DNA of 64,000 nt, from the NCBI GenBank assembly GCA_963978895.1, contig OZ022247.1, positions 6,953,068 through 7,017,067 on the forward strand. The letters are read 5' to 3'. A program made the translations under genes and the position numbers. The notes below the pieces were generated by a model, which had not been told where the DNA came from, made no database searches, and saw only the letters and a program-made list of their open reading frames with translations. Of the stretch, positions 1 to 12,478 are shown one piece after another; positions within the stretch are counted from its first letter, which is position 1; each line of letters begins with the position of its first letter. Origin of the DNA: Erpobdella octoculata (Eukaryota; Annelida; Clitellata; Hirudinida; Erpobdellidae).

Positions 1-91
1 ACCCCCACCAGGAATTCTGGAATCCTCCACTTTCACCTATGTGTATATAAATGTGTGTAAATAAATAAAAAATATTAATATATACACTTGA

Positions 92-356
<265 letters not shown>

Positions 357-416
357 CACTATTGCATTTATTAGAAATATTTTTATAAAAAATATATTTC
401 AACTTTTGTTATCTAG

Positions 417-2290
417 ATACTTTGAGCTCTCCGTTGCTTATGATCAAAAGCAGCGTTTATTCTACTGGCGCCTTCCAGCTGGCAGTTACAATAAACTCAA
501 CAGAATAGAGATCTCTGAAGACATGCGGCAAATCTGTCCTTTTGCCAGAAATCATCCTGGTGAAATGTTCATCATATCGCTATCGTACTGTGACGGTGTA
601 TGCGAAGGTAGTGATAACGGTAGAGCAATTGGTGATGAGCTGACAGTAAATTCAGGAACATTTGACGACACTCAAGTAACTGACTCTCTACTCACGACGA
701 CCAATCAAAACAACGACAGCTATCCAGTTGATCTTCCAACAGCGAAATATGAAGAATTTGATTTTTTAAATGCTTTATTTCCGCACAGAAAGTTCTGGAA
801 AAGTCAGAAAAGAAGGGTTTTAGTGGAAGATACAATCGCTTCTCATTTTCTGACCGTAGTAAGGACTCTAGTGAAAACTTGTGCCATGCCGTCTGATATT
901 CCTCTCACCAGGACGGTAGCCGAAATGTTGGCTACTGAGAAAAACGTTATCTTCACGATCTAACTTTCTCATTCCATCCAAGCACAAGAAAATTTTTCGA
1001 ATCGACGACATCCTCCGCAAAAACATTCGATCAGAGAGTGGATTCAACTTGCATCTCTCGAAAGGGTTGTCATTCAACTGGTTGTTTCCCCGTTTGGCAC
1101 GCAAAGACAATTCCAGGTTCTTCACTCAACCCTTTACTGTTACACACCTCAAGCTTACAATTTCAACTGGGTTGCATAGTTCTTCCTGGTTCGACAGATG
1201 GCCAATCATTTCGACAGCTGAATTCGGCTGCACTACCTTTGACATTGCATTCCTTCTTATGGTCGTCTGCTGTTTTTTTTTCACTCTGAAAAAGTTAATC
1301 AGGCGCCAGAGAGTGACGAGCAGAAGACCTGGGAGTTCAGTTTGGCTGGTTACTTTCTATGCTGTCCTTGCTCTGTTTCACTTCCTGGCGAGTTACCATG
1401 CATTTCAGTGCTTCCCAAGAGTCATACTTCCATTCAATTTTAGAACTACAACACAAACGTCATCTTACTTTTATGATGAAAACCGTATCAACGACAGTCA
1501 ATCGCTGTCCAATGCGACCACCACTCAGACGATTGCTTCGCTGACAGTTTCAAAATCAAACTCCACCCATGAACTCGTACAAACCGTTGGGAGCATACAA
1601 GTAAAAGTTCTCGAAGAAATATGTAGTTCAATAAGATCGACATTTCACAGATGGTTGCTAAGACCTAACGAGAAGAAGATAAACATAGTATCAATAACTA
1701 CCTCGTCGGATGAGCTTCTTCGACTTGGTAGAAATCAAGACGAAACATTCCAGTCAAGACAGCAGCTGGATGCAATAACATCACATTCACAAGAGATAAA
1801 CATTTGCACGATGGAACTCGTTCACCTTGCCGAACAGACGAACTTGAATCTCTTGAAGAAACTGATCCTGTTGAAACACAGCGGCTCGCCTACGACCGGG
1901 GGAGCCTACCATTCACAGATCTGTCCAACGATTGGGTTTTTTTATTCAGTGTCATCATCCGACGAAAGAAATATTTTACTATCTGGCAGCTTAGAAGAAG
2001 GAGACGAGTTAATTATAAAAGAAAACGCATATCCTATCAACTCGAAACTATCAGTTTACATTCGTAAAGACGAGTCATCGAAATTATTACTGTACTCAGA
2101 GAACTTGCAATTTCTTTTCAACAATACCCTGGACATATACCTGAGGGGGACTGACACCGATCAAATGTCAAGGTCAGGCAAAGGATTCGCCTACGTGAGC
2201 ACTGAGCCCTTCGTAATCGGAACTTCCTGTAGTATCGATGACCTTCCTCGTAGCAATCGAACCCTCAAGGTCGTCTCGTGGTCCTCGTAA
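417..2290 (+). CDS. PLCXD-like (PI-PLC X-domain) membrane protein, 3' part, frame disrupted
   Basis: No ATG is visible. The exon starts after a TCTAG acceptor (415-416), so earlier exons lie outside the window. Frame 1 (418-960) contains [21 protein letters not shown] and a later NVIFTI segment, matching the order of elements in the PLCXD family, which is related to phosphatidylinositol-specific phospholipase C. A TAA at 961-963 breaks this frame, yet recognisable PLCXD-like sequence continues in the same frame to a TAG at 1177-1179. The match then moves to frame 2 ([10 protein letters not shown] onward), which stays open to 2290. Frame 2 carries two hydrophobic segments (about 1240-1290 and 1345-1400), then a long unrecognised hydrophilic region. 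The usual second catalytic His of the X domain (HFVH in human PLCXD1) appears to be replaced in FYWRLPAG. It could be a young pseudogene, a gene with assembly errors, or a pseudo-enzyme. Family call is from remembered motifs, not a search. Confidence 0.55.
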
Positions 2291-2373
2291 TTCAAAACTT
2301 TTTAATCGAACTATGATAAAAAAATGTATAATGTTAATAAGCATGGAGATTTTCCTTTGCATAATTATCTATT

Positions 2374-2379
2374 AATAAA
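2374..2379 (+). terminator. Candidate polyadenylation signal AATAAA
   Basis: AATAAA lies 84 bases after the stop codon of the PLCXD-like frame and before the (GA)n array. Position and spacing fit the 3' end of that transcript, but the AT-rich background makes chance occurrence possible. Confidence 0.45.
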
Positions 2380-2471
2380 TTGATTGAAAAGAGATAGAAA
2401 GGGAGATTATGATTATGAACCCGAGTATTATTAAAGTGGCGTACGTTCTTCAAAAGAACTTCAAGACCACT

Positions 2472-2656
<185 letters not shown>

Positions 2657-2888
2657 AATGTTGAGAAGAAAGTTCAATAACAATTGAAGGGTCCTCTCAG
2701 ATATTTGACTTCAAAAAATACACAAAGTAATTGTGAAATCACAATCTATTACCGTGTACAATTATGTGCATGTTTATGAGTTAGATCACTTGATTTCTTG
2801 ATATGTACATTTACATTTGTTTGCGAACTTTTTAACACTAGAGTCAGAAATCTTCATTAAAGTAGTCTAAATAAAAACAGTTTCAATT

Positions 2889-3176
2889 ATGTTTTCGGGA
2901 GTTATCTGGAAATCGATATTAATTGTTGTTCTCTTTGAAGTTGATCGTGTTAAATCTGAGAATGAATATGAGCAGGATATTCAGTATTATGTATCAGGCA
3001 GTCTCGGCTCCAACATAACCATGGAGTGCAACAACACCTCAGGCCAATCCAGGCATGCACCTGCAAATTATACGCCCACGTCTTGGATGCTGCCAGACCT
3101 GTCTGTCATCGCGTCATACAGTGATGTCAAATTGAACCATAAATATGAAATTTTAAACGAAAACTATACTCTGAAG
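2889..3176 (+). CDS. Ig-domain membrane protein, exon 1
   Basis: Encodes 96 codons: signal peptide and most of the Ig domain, to NYTLK. The donor is AAG|GTTGTT, a weaker than usual 5' splice site. Reading through it gives a phenylalanine-rich tail with no Ig F-strand, whereas splicing to 3928 restores the canonical Ig ending. Confidence 0.82.
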
Positions 3177-4338
3177 GTTGTTCAATCAAATTTTTTCTTT
3201 TTTTTTAAAGTTCAAACCATAGTTGTCCTTAGGTTCATGCTCTGCGATCCAAAGCAATTTGATACAACAATAACAAAAATCATTCATATTCTGAATTTGT
3301 TGAAAATAGACAGAACATTTTTTAAAGCTTAAAACAAAAATATAATTATTAAAAAAATTCAAAAATTTAACAGAATGCATTGTTACAATGAAATAGTTTA
3401 TATTACATGTATTTGCCTGATCGGGTGGCTGGAAGTTGGTTAATTTTCATTTCCAAGATTTCTCCACAAACAGTGCAGGGTCTTCATTTGCTCCCCCCCC
3501 CCAAGAAATATCCAAAAACAAATTCTTAAAAGAAAAAAGTAAAAACTTTTTTGAAAAATTTTGGAGAAAGTAAGGTTAGACTATCCCCATCGATTAAAAT
3601 GTAATTTAGAAAAAAGTGTATAAGGTTTTGGAAGTTTTAGAAAAAAGCACATACGACATCAACTAATTTGGAGAAAAAAATTTTTGGAATGTTTTTGAAA
3701 CTCTCGCCCTCCCCTTCTCGCTAAACTGGCGCTCCTACAAGCAAGCAAGCAAGAAAAAATATAGATACCAAATGCATTTCCAATGCGATCTATCGGAGAT
3801 GAAAAACCGTAACATTTTTTATTTTAATATTAATTTAAACGGTATCAATCTCACTACCAGATGAGTGCTAATGAGTGAAAAAGGCTTAAAAAAGCAAACA
3901 AAAATAAAAACTTAAATTTTTCTTTAGGTAAATTTTCTATCAACATCAGACATCGGTTACTACCACTGTATCATGATGGACAGTTACGATGGACCTTCTT
4001 GGTACCTGATCAGAGTTGGACTGAATGCTGCAGGTCCATATTTCATAAATGGCTGGGACATCTACAAACAAAATTTCTTCAACGGTATAATATTCCTTGG
4101 CAGCTTTCTCGTCGCATCTCTTGCTATCTTTCTTACTTACACTCATCGGTACGAGATGGATACCAATGGATCAAACGAATTTATAAGCGGAAGCAGCAAT
4201 AAAACGGAAATATCGACAGTCATTCCATGTGGATCATTCCAGATGGTTGAAGATCAAGGGGAGAGTTCAGCGTGTTTCCACGATCTGAAAGAGCCTCAAG
4301 TTTGCAATCATGGAACGATCAATGAATCACGATTTTGA
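2889..4338 (+). CDS. Single Ig-domain type I membrane protein, two exons (2889-3176, 3928-4338)
   Basis: Joining the two exons gives 232 aa in one frame with a phase 0 junction. Residues 1-23 form a hydrophobic signal peptide. An Ig V-like domain follows: Cys47 (ITMEC), Trp66 (TSWM) and the diagnostic DIGYYHC ending in Cys110. Possible N-glycosylation sites occur near residues 42, 48, 49, 60 and 92. A hydrophobic segment at about 148-166 (GIIFLGSFLVASLAIFL) would be the membrane span, leaving a 65-residue tail with no motif I recognise. The protein therefore probably sits at the cell surface with one Ig domain outside and could act as an adhesion or recognition molecule or co-receptor. The start ATG has A at -3 and directly begins the signal peptide. 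The gene is convergent with the protocadherin downstream. The orthologue is not identifiable by eye. Confidence 0.82.
3177..3927 (+). other. Intron of the Ig-domain gene
   Basis: A 751-bp AT-rich intron, GT at 3177-3178 and AG at 3926-3927 after a TTTTTCTTT tract. It contains a C-run near 3490, a short CAAG repeat near 3740 and several A-rich stretches. No coding content seen. Confidence 0.75.
3928..4338 (+). CDS. Ig-domain membrane protein, exon 2
   Basis: Starts VNFLSTSDIGYYHC, the F-strand and second Cys of the Ig domain, then a short stalk, a transmembrane helix and the cytoplasmic tail ending in ...NESRF at a TGA. The acceptor TTTCTTTAG is good, and phase 0 matches exon 1. Confidence 0.83.
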   Translation, partial: VNFLSTSDIGYYHCIMMDSYDGPSWYLIRVGLNAAGPYFINGWDIYKQNFFNGIIFLGSFLVASLAIFLTYTHRYEMDTNGSNEFISGSSNKTEISTVIPCGSFQMVEDQGESSACFHDLKEPQVCNHGTINESRF

Positions 4339-5398
4339 AATACGACATTTGTTAATAATTTAGTATTTAATAATAGAAACATGAATCTAATGTATTTCAC
4401 AAGTTTTGTTTGCTCTTGGTTCCACCTACACATAAATATCGGTAGATTTGAACTCAGAGCTTATCATTATCCTCTTTATAGTTAACTAATGTCGGACCTA
4501 ATGAAGTAGAACACCGCTATGCGTAAATTGAATATTAACGAGTTCCCAATGAGCCAAGTTGAAAGAGTTAACAAGATTACACAATCTTGTGTTAATATCG
4601 TTATCGTTCCCTTGCCTATCTGCTAAATTTTTGTTTTAAATATCATACACAAGGTAGGTTTCACTTTGGTGACAGTTATTTTAATTTATATCAAAGAAAT
4701 ATCAACTTGATGTTGTGAAAATACTCTGTTTTTAATAAATATATAAGAAAGACAAAAACGATATTTGCTTTGCATGCAGCACCTTGATATTTCTAATTAT
4801 ATACGACATAATAAAATACAAATTATATGGAAATTGTCAAACTATACAAACTGGTAAAACATTGTGAACGTGGATGGAATAAAAAATAATTTCAATAAAA
4901 AACAAAACAAAATAATTTTAATAAAAACAATATAGGTATATATTTAAGTATATACGATCCCTATATAACTCGATTCCGTTCCAGATAATGCACCGTTGTC
5001 ATCATACATTGCACTTATTATAAACATCGCATCAACATAAAGCATTCATATATTTAAAGATAATAGTTGTTAATAAAAACTTAAAATAAGAATATATTAT
5101 TTACAAAATTTCATATAGAAAATATTTCAGTTCGATTTAGATCTTCAGCAATAGATAAGGATTTCCGGCCTCGCCTATGAAAGCCAAGACTGGAAAAGTT
5201 CAAAGTTCGTTCAAACAACCGCAGAAAAAAAATAACAAAAATTCGCTTAAAGCTCCTGAGATGTTCGATCAGTGAAGCATTCATAAAAATAATCATCATC
5301 ATGACCATTCTATAAAAGAAGCACCGCAGTTAATTCTCCGTTGTATAGGAAGAGCACCCGTTGTCATGGAAACGTTGATGTAAAAAAGCACCTTCATG
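4339..5398. other. Convergent intergenic region (Ig gene / protocadherin 3' ends)
   Basis: AT-rich sequence holding the 3' UTRs of two convergent genes. An AATAAA at 4734-4739 on the plus strand could end the Ig-gene transcript. No clear minus-strand signal for the protocadherin was picked out. No coding frame or transposon recognised. Confidence 0.6.
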
Positions 5399-6141
5399 TC
5401 AGACCAGGACTGAATCGTTAGAAGTGCGATGATGGTTGGGATCAGCCGTGCTGAGGTTGTAAAATCCTGATGACGATGAAACCTTGGTGACACCTGCCGA
5501 GTAAACTGGAAAGTAGGAATCGCGTAAGTCCGAGACCGAAGAGTCGCCTCGCGAGACAGCAACTGCCTCGTTGAAAGTCACGTGCTTAGGCGAACGAGCC
5601 ATCGAGACGATGGAGTATGGAGGAGGCTGGGAAGACCTGGGAGAGAAATTCTGACTGGGATGGAAGTTGTTCCTGCTGATGCCGGCGTATGGTCCTTTCG
5701 TGATGTTGATGGGATTGTAGATCTGAGATGCTCCCAGAGATGAAACAGAAGATTTGTAATTGGAGTTTTGGTTGTTGAGATGATTTTGTGACGAGTTTTT
5801 TGTTTTATCTTCATTTACAGCAACTCCTATCTGGTGCTGTTTCTTCGACGGAACGATCAGAGAATTTCTTTTCAAGTCTCTACGTCCAAGAACTCTTCCA
5901 AACTTTGATGGCATTTCAACTCCAGCATCAACATCGAAATCCTCCATGGAAGCCTTGAACGGGACATTCGTTGTAGTAAGGTCAGCCCTCGAATGACCCG
6001 CATAGGGGGGAGGGTGGGAGACATCGAAGTATTTAACACCCTGTATTGGGGTGGGGCGTGGAGGTTGTTGCCATACATGGAAGGGTTGGTTGTAATTTTG
6101 AAAGTTATGTTGCTGGTTGACATCAACAAAATTGGAGTTGT
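5399..6141 (-). CDS. Protocadherin exon 4 (distal tail and stop)
   Basis: Final exon, acceptor TTTTATCATTTCAG, 246 codons plus stop after the split codon. Contains PPPYAGHS and PPPYSIV (PPxY, possible WW-domain ligands), KHVTF (possible PP1 site) and the C-terminus NDSVLV, which could fit a hydrophobic-type PDZ ligand. Upstream open frame beyond 6141 is intronic and leucine/isoleucine-rich. Confidence 0.85.
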
Positions 6142-9100
6142 CTGAAATGATAAAACAGTAAATCAATATCAATATTAATATTAATAATAATAAACAAAAT
6201 AATAATAATAATTCATCAAAAGAACGACAGCGCTCCAATAACTACATGATACAAAACATGACTTGAAATTAACAACTCGCGACTGATCTGGCATTTAATG
6301 TAGATTTATGTTGCAGCAGCAGTGTGGCTGATTAAACAGTAAAGTGGAACTTATTGGGCCTCTTGTTAGAAAGCCACAAATCAAATCTTCCCGCCCCAGT
6401 GACCGCGTCATGGAAGGACCAGTGGCAGGCAGGGTGGGGCGGCAGTACGACATCGCCCGAGGTGTGTTTGGCTTGCCATAATTTCTCTCTTTCTCTTATG
6501 TTATACTCGATTATATTCGATCAGCAAGTGCCATTTCTTCTTATCAAGTGTCAAGAAAAAGATATGAGTCGTTTTGTGGAATCAGGCCCATCTAGTTCAG
6601 AAGTGTTCAAATTTCTCGTTAATAAACGAAAGACAGTTAATAAAAAAGTTCAAAAAAGATAAATAACTTGATATACGTACATAATATAACTAAGTAAGTA
6701 CCGTAGGAAACTTGCTGAGTGAATATTGCACGGATCATACTTGAATTTACTTCAAACAACATAAGTACTCAAATCAAAACAGCTGCGCACAACATCAACA
6801 GAACAACAGCAGCAACTGATACTGATAATGATGATGATGGACATGGAGGTGCTGATAATGATGGATTGTGTCGGTGAAAGACTTAGCTTGTTTCCAATTG
6901 TCGGCTCGTTAACAGGAAAGAGTGAAGCATACATGCGGTCTCCTTTAATGTTTGCATCAAATTAAGAAGCCATTGTCTTCCTTTCAAGTCAATCAGTCAT
7001 CAACAAGAAGAGGCGTTTTCAGTTTCCATGAGCCAACATCAACGGGGTTGTTTATTATCAACTTCATCAGATGGATCATGAAACAAGAAAGGTTTGCAAT
7101 GCATATCAAAGATATTTGCTAAAGAAGATGCAACCATGCGTACAACATCTTATCACGTCTGCATTCTATCACTTCCCTATTTCTCCAGTTTCGATTCGCA
7201 GATCACAAGGATGCTACTGAGTGTGTGTCAGATGCGTTGTTAGAACTCTTTCTTTCTTCAATCTTTTCTTTCTTTCTATCTTTCATTTAAAATATCTTTT
7301 CGTTATTTCTTTCTCTCCTCCACTTCGAAACTTGCAAATCGTGTGAAACCTTTCCTAGATGCAAAGATAACAACTTGGGATCGTATAGCTTCCACACCAT
7401 CAGATAACATTTACAAATAAAGCATTTCTTTTAAACTTCTTTCCTCTTTTAAATATTCTAGCAAATGTAGCACGCGAATATATCAGATAACCTTTCATAT
7501 ATAACAGATAACCTCTCCTCTCTTATAACGAAGAAAAAAAAGTTCAAGCTTTAAAACTTTTGAGAAAAAAAATCCATGTCTTACCAATGAAAGAGTTGGG
7601 ATGGAGTGGACCCGTATGATGGATGGAAAGATCGCTATGGACGAGTTCGTTGGAAGATCTCATCTGATTCTTTGCAGCCTCTTCTTCTTCTCTCCTTCTC
7701 AGCGCTTGCAAGTCCTGATCGCTCGCTCCTTTTCCACTGTCCGGACTTTCGCTGTTCCTCCCGCATAAGGTCGATGCTGATGATGATGACGAGTGAGAGT
7801 TCTTTTGTTGTTGCTGTTGTTGGTGGTGTTGCAGTTGTTGGTGTTTGTTGTTCGTCGTTGTCTGGTGAGAATAGAAGAATTTAGTCATTTTGTCGCGAGT
7901 TAATTTTTAAAATAATTGTGATAAAAATTTCTGTTATGGTAATTTATCATCATCTGTGACAGCGCAGTGACACATTGGCAGATTGTTGTTAATAGGGTCT
8001 TCTGCACGACCGACAGGGTAGTTAACTATTAACCTTCTTAAAATACTCCACGTCAAAAGGTTAAAAGTATTTCTCTAAACAAAAGTAGTCCAAGTAAAGT
8101 TCATTGCGCAGGGTCAGTAAGGTCACGAATGGGCGTCTGAAGGGTAGGTGTGTGAAATGGGAGGAAGAATTGACGTGCACCTCACGTTTTCGGACTATTT
8201 ACTGAAGATGTAGGCGTCAATGTTGTACGCATGATGAACGATTTAATCAGATTTATATGTTTGTGTGGGCGTACTCAGGCTCTGAATTTAATTAACATAA
8301 TATCTTCAATTATAGCGATATATAATAATATATATGACATTTGATAACATGAATATCATAAACAAATTTACTCAGAAATATTTAACCGCTCTGATATCAA
8401 GAAAATTGTCCATGAACACATACAGCAACCCAAGCAAAAAAACCGACATACACAGATAGGCAAACCAAGACAGAGAGAGAGAAACGGACAGGTCAAAACA
8501 TTCCTCATCTTCTCATCATGTTAGACTCTGGAAAGGTCAACCCGCCATAAAACTCTCGTCTGCTCGTTGAACCGAAGAAATTAATCGCAGGCATACATAT
8601 TTGATACATCAGCATACATCAACGTTCATCAACTTTTTGTAGTGGCGCTAACTTTTACAAAGCGTCTCCAACCGTACATTATAATAAGCCGTGTGTAATA
8701 TTAAGTTTCATTCATTCCATCACAAAACGCCATGACAGTTCATCTGGTAAAGGATTCTTCTTCTCAAATGTAAAAGCAGACGTTGATATTTAATTGAGAA
8801 AGTCAACCGATCCAGCAGTGTCGTTGAAAGTGCACATTTGGTAGAATTGTTTTCTTTAGATTTAGTTCTTTATTTGTTTTGCAGATGCCAACAATATTCA
8901 ATATATTTCTGCATAATAAATAGTTTCAGACCGCATGCAAGTCAACATCTGTTTATAACATTTGGAAATCCACGAGTTATGAATTATTATTATTGTTGTT
9001 ATTATTATTATTATTGTAGGCGACAGTAAATAAATAAATTAAAATAAACTTCAAAAAACTTTCTCTGGGGTCTTAGATCAATAAATCAATTTTGATATTA

Positions 9101-10465
9101 TAATAAAATTCATTTGAAAGAATATTAACAATTAACAATATTAAGGACTCATCCTCCTACCCATCATCATCATCAGATTCATAATCAGCATCATCATCAT
9201 TATCATCAGATTCATAATCATAATCATAATCAGCATCATCATCATCGTCGTCATCTCTCCAAATCACCTTATATAGTCATCCGTCATAATTGAAACCACG
9301 CTGACGGATAAATATTTATCCACATGACCTCCACATACATCTGGGAAATGTGAGAAAATACGACTCACGTGGTTTATGTGCGGAGCGAAATTTTGATGTT
9401 AAATGTAGGGTTGTAGATTCGAGTAGTAACGAATGAGTAAGTAACGAATACCAGGCTGTAACGAGTAGTAACGAATACTCGGCCGCGAACAATGTCGTTA
9501 CTCTCGTTACTTCGTTACTGACGTACTCATTCACACATTCACAGTCGTAGCAGTCGACTACTCGTACTCTTACTCGGCAATATCACGCTGTATGCGTTTC
9601 GAATACACGAAAGTAACGAGAATCTAGATCCCTTGCAGTTGGTCGTTATATTGCCTATACGTACAGTCATATATATATAGAATAGGTATATATATAGGAT
9701 GAGCCTACAGCCTATCTTTTAAGATGGCTCTGTAACTGTACTCTGTTTCCGCATTTCCGTCTTCCGTAAGGCAGTTTAAGGCACGTACACCTAGAAACAT
9801 AGAATGATGAATTATACGCGAAAGACATTATTATTAACTACATTAAAAGAATTGAACCAAAAAAAAAATTATTTAAAGAGTTAACAATTTCAAAATTTAA
9901 TTTTTTTTTTAAACTTGAAATAAGTTTTATTTCTTTAGTTTCGGTACATCTATTTGTCTAAATTTAGACTCTAAATAAAGCGCTACCGATAGTATTTAGT
10001 TCGCATTATGCGGTAGTTTATTGAATTACTTAAATGAATTTACTTGCCGATGAAAAGAAAAATTAAAATTATTTTTCCAAGTAATTGAAAACCTTCTAGC
10101 GCACCAATAAAACGACATTTTTAGGCAATTCAATAGTGAAAGTGGAAAAACCAATGGAGATAGAAATAGAATGCAGATCACGTGAAATTGACTACATTAT
10201 TCATATGAATCATATGATGCACTAGCAACACGAGTACTCAAATCTACCGAGTCGCGGCGCGCAACGAGTCCACCAGCCGCAAAGCAAGTAACGACATGTG
10301 TAACGAATACCGAGTAACGAATACCTAGCCCCCGAGTACTGGAAAGTAACGAATACACGAAAGTAACGAGAATCTACATCCCTAGTTAAATGACAAGATC
10401 TCATGTGTATTTATATGATGGGGATGTTATAGAGGGAAGGCAGGCTGGTAGTTCAATATTAGTGT

Positions 10466-10505
<40 letters not shown>

Positions 10506-12394
10506 CCATTATCACCACCTTCATTATCATCGTCATTATATTCATTGTAGTAATCATACCCAAACAACATCGCTACAAAATATATCATCCGGACCAACAC
10601 ATATACAATACAAACGCATACCCATAAAACACCCACATACACATACAAACACAACTAGAAACCCAAACATATACTTACAAACACAAAACCACGATTACAT
10701 ACATACATGTACTCAAACACACAGCCGCGAACACATACACGAACACACACAGACATACACACACACACACACAGACATACACACACGAGCACACACATTC
10801 ACACAGTTTGATCGCCTCAGGGACCAACAAACTTTGTACTAGCTACGAGAACGTCAACATTTCGATTTATTGGTGAAATTTTAACCGTCCACCAAGGAAC
10901 GCGTTGTTTATTGGCTGAAATTTTATTTTGCGTAGGTGTTAGTAGTTTCATCATCATCATCAACATCATGATCTCTCGTATTGAAAAACTATTTTTAAAA
11001 AAAGTTTACGGATAATAATTTCGATGAACTAACAAATTTTAATTCTTGGAAAATCTTGAACATAAGCCCCAGTGTACAGAATATAATTGATTGAAAATGC
11101 AATTTGGAGCGATGGAGCATCGGAACATTACCCTTTCTTATTCTCTCTCTTTCTTTCTTTCTCTCCTAGCGTGGCTATTTTCAAAGTATTTTCACACAAA
11201 CAAACAAACAAAGAGACAAACAAACACACACTTCTCCAATTGCTCCATCTTCTTTTCCAACTATTTCTTCCTCCGCCTCTATCATATGAGGTCAAGCATG
11301 GTCAGCAATCAAAGCACAGATGATCTGCTTCCGCCTTGTCAATTACATTTAATCACCTTTAATGGCACGACTAGTGATGTGCTTAGCTTCTATTATTTTT
11401 TATTTAATGTTGAAACTGCATAATAACGAGAACATATAAATTTATGCTTTTATATAATTACAAATATAATTACATCCATTCATCCTACCATCCATCCATC
11501 CATCCATCGATCCATCCTTCCATTCACCGATCCATCCATCTATCCGCCGATCCATCCATCTATCCACCGATCCATCCATCCATCCACCGATCCATCCATC
11601 CATCCACCGATCCATCCACCGATCCATCCATCCATCCATCCATCCATCCATCCATCCATCCATCCATCCATCCATCCATCCAAAACCTTGTTTACAACCA
11701 GCAACAATTAAATATCAATTAGAGGATCAGGCTGACAGTATCAATTCCTCAGAGATTGAATTAACGCAGCAGGCGTTTCAGCAGTTTATGTTTTTCATTG
11801 CTCAGTTACTTCTAAATCGCCACAACTGGATCACCTTCAGTTGAACAGCTGATGCCAATTCGTTCAACGCTTGGCATGTTTTCAAAGCATTGCTTTCTTT
11901 AGTAAACGCTTCAATATAAATATTTTTTTAATTTTAATAGTTCATGAAATATTTTCCGGTTGAACTATAATATAGTAACAAATAAAGTTTAGCAAGTATT
12001 CCATGCTTGATAACAGATGCAATAACAGTTGAATTACAAATCGCTTACATGTATCATTACTATTCATTACAATGATCATTACACAATGGTAAGGATGAGA
12101 ATGACGATGATGATGTGTTAACGTCAAATGAGAAACAAGTGATGACAAATATATTATATACATTACACCATATCACCTTACAAACGCTCTCTCTCTCTCT
12201 CTTTCCTCTTCTCTCCCTCCCTCTCCCTTTCCCACTCCCTCTAGTTCATCATTGATTGATGAGGATTTGTAAGAAAATTTAGTTTCGTGAGACATTTTAA
12301 CGTTTTCCGTATTCAAATTATACCAAATTATAAGGATATAAACTAATTTAAACACGATTTTTTAAGATTGAATTAATGCAATCAATCTTAAAAC

Positions 12395-12478
<84 letters not shown>

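Noticed and set aside
1171..1179. Tiny GT...AG intron (GTTGCATAG) to explain the frame change in the PLCXD-like gene
   Set aside because: Nine bases is far too short for an intron and its removal would not change the frame.
6354..6662. 102-codon plus-strand frame in protocadherin intron 3
   Set aside because: No domain, no conserved motif, and it lies antisense within an intron whose splicing is well supported.
11442..11722. Met-Asp-Gly-Trp and His-Pro-Ser-Ile repeat frames
   Set aside because: Derived from the (CATC)n array.
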